Shown piece after piece: positions 15,283 to 15,669 of a DNA stretch of 15,669 nt. The notes beneath the pieces are model-generated. The model did not search any database and was not told where the DNA came from. It saw only the letters and a list, made by a program, of their open reading frames with translations. The DNA comes from an uncultured Gammaproteobacteria bacterium. Lineage in GTDB: Bacteria > Pseudomonadota > Gammaproteobacteria > Pseudomonadales > Azotimanducaceae_A. The stretch spans positions 1 through 15,669 of the forward strand of contig CAJWGQ010000053.1 in assembly GCA_913041025.1 (NCBI GenBank), read 5' to 3'. Numbering within the stretch: position 1 is the first letter of the stretch; the number at the start of each line of letters is the position of its first letter. Both the position numbers and the translations under genes were made by a program.

Positions 15283-15669
15283 CTTTTCCTTGAATATTGG
15301 CACCATAGAGCTCCAGACCCCGTCTTTCTTTACACGATGGTAGATCGCGCCAGCAATATGCAAACCCATCAGATTTACGCTTGTCCAAAAAATTATTTCA
15401 TGTAGCAGAAGGAAAGCTTCCAGCACTAAACCTTCCTCTACTCCCGAATTGTACAACCCTCCTATTATCAATCCTGTAACAGCGATCAACGCCAGACTTA
15501 TATACATTCCCAGATGCACAGTTCGTGCTAATAGGACCAAGTTTTTAGGCATATCGAGTGGAGGCCTGGCGGCCCTTATAGAACGCATATATATGAATCG
15601 AAACAACAACAGAGACAGGAATATCAAAGTGAAAAAAATCTCCTGGACAAGCAGAGAAAAGCTCTGTAG
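15277..15669 (-). CDS. Cytochrome b561 (CybB-like), 5' end missing
   Basis: The frame is open to the right window edge, so the N-terminus is missing; 130 residues are visible. The three remaining membrane helices contain the expected histidines: 'LARTVHLGMYISLALIAVTGLI', 'LLHEIIFW' and 'LMGLHIAGAIYHRVKKDGVWSSM'. 'RAARPPLD' between the first visible helix and the rest, and the C-terminal 'YHRVKKDG..SSM', are typical of bacterial cytochrome b561. These are di-heme b inner-membrane proteins that pass electrons from quinol or superoxide; the first helix with another heme ligand should lie beyond the edge. A start at the TTG 15627 would cut a helix, so it is not used. Confidence 0.85.
   Translation of the reverse strand, partial: LQSFSLLVQEIFFTLIFLSLLLFRFIYMRSIRAARPPLDMPKNLVLLARTVHLGMYISLALIAVTGLIIGGLYNSGVEEGLVLEAFLLLHEIIFWTSVNLMGLHIAGAIYHRVKKDGVWSSMVPIFKEKS

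Noticed and set aside
1..15669. CRISPR arrays, tRNA or rRNA genes, transposases or phage genes
   Set aside because: I looked on both strands and saw no regular repeats, no tRNA-like T-loop with matching acceptor stem, and no mobile-element proteins.

Overview
The window looks like chromosomal DNA from a free-living, probably marine, gammaproteobacterium. This rests on a GcvR-like double-ACT protein, a zinc-free type B ribosomal protein L31, a sulfatase/PhyH pair, a GFA-family protein, cytochrome b561, and the moderate base composition. The taxonomic call is inference. Genes are tightly packed on both strands. I see no transposase, phage gene, CRISPR array, rRNA or tRNA, and no gene-free stretch longer than 300 bases.

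Layout. Positions 1-4817 are a run of six minus-strand genes. In transcription order they are a glycerate kinase-like P-loop kinase, a cysteine-type sulfatase, a PhyH dioxygenase overlapping it, a tandem CDGSH iron-sulfur protein, a GcvR-like double-ACT protein, and a cyclic-nucleotide-binding-domain protein cut by the left edge. Divergent from this run is the most notable gene, 4911-6104 on the plus strand. It is a GrdB/PrdB-like protein whose reading frame crosses an in-frame TGA at 5376-5378. I read that TGA as selenocysteine: the frame is identical on both sides, the residue sits in a U-x-x-C-T-R motif, and a 5-bp stem with a GGTC-containing loop starts 12 nt after the TGA, like a bacterial SECIS. 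A conventional gene call would split this gene in two or call it broken.

Positions 6176-9397 hold a two-domain GNAT acetyltransferase, a TPR lipoprotein with a conserved-looking histidine cluster (both minus), and a GFA-family zinc protein (plus). Positions 9463-11808 hold a degradative-type thiolase (minus, with a clear intrinsic terminator) and a divergent Fes/YieL-like esterase (plus). Positions 11845-13956 hold a methyltransferase (minus), a compact plus-strand cassette of two small membrane proteins and a Cro/CI-type regulator, and a convergent lipoprotein resembling flavin split-barrel proteins. The right end has a multi-pass membrane protein (plus), ribosomal protein L31 type B (minus) and a cytochrome b561 cut by the right edge (minus).

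How the genes work together. The sulfatase and PhyH genes overlap and are probably translated together, perhaps for a small sulfated metabolite, because the sulfatase has no export signal. The selenoprotein and the glycerate kinase share a 93-nt divergent spacer, more than half of which is a folded dyad. No selenium machinery (selA, selB, selC, selD) and no partner subunits of glycine or proline reductase lie in the window, so the role of the selenoprotein is open. The membrane-protein/HTH cassette looks like a self-contained regulatory unit.
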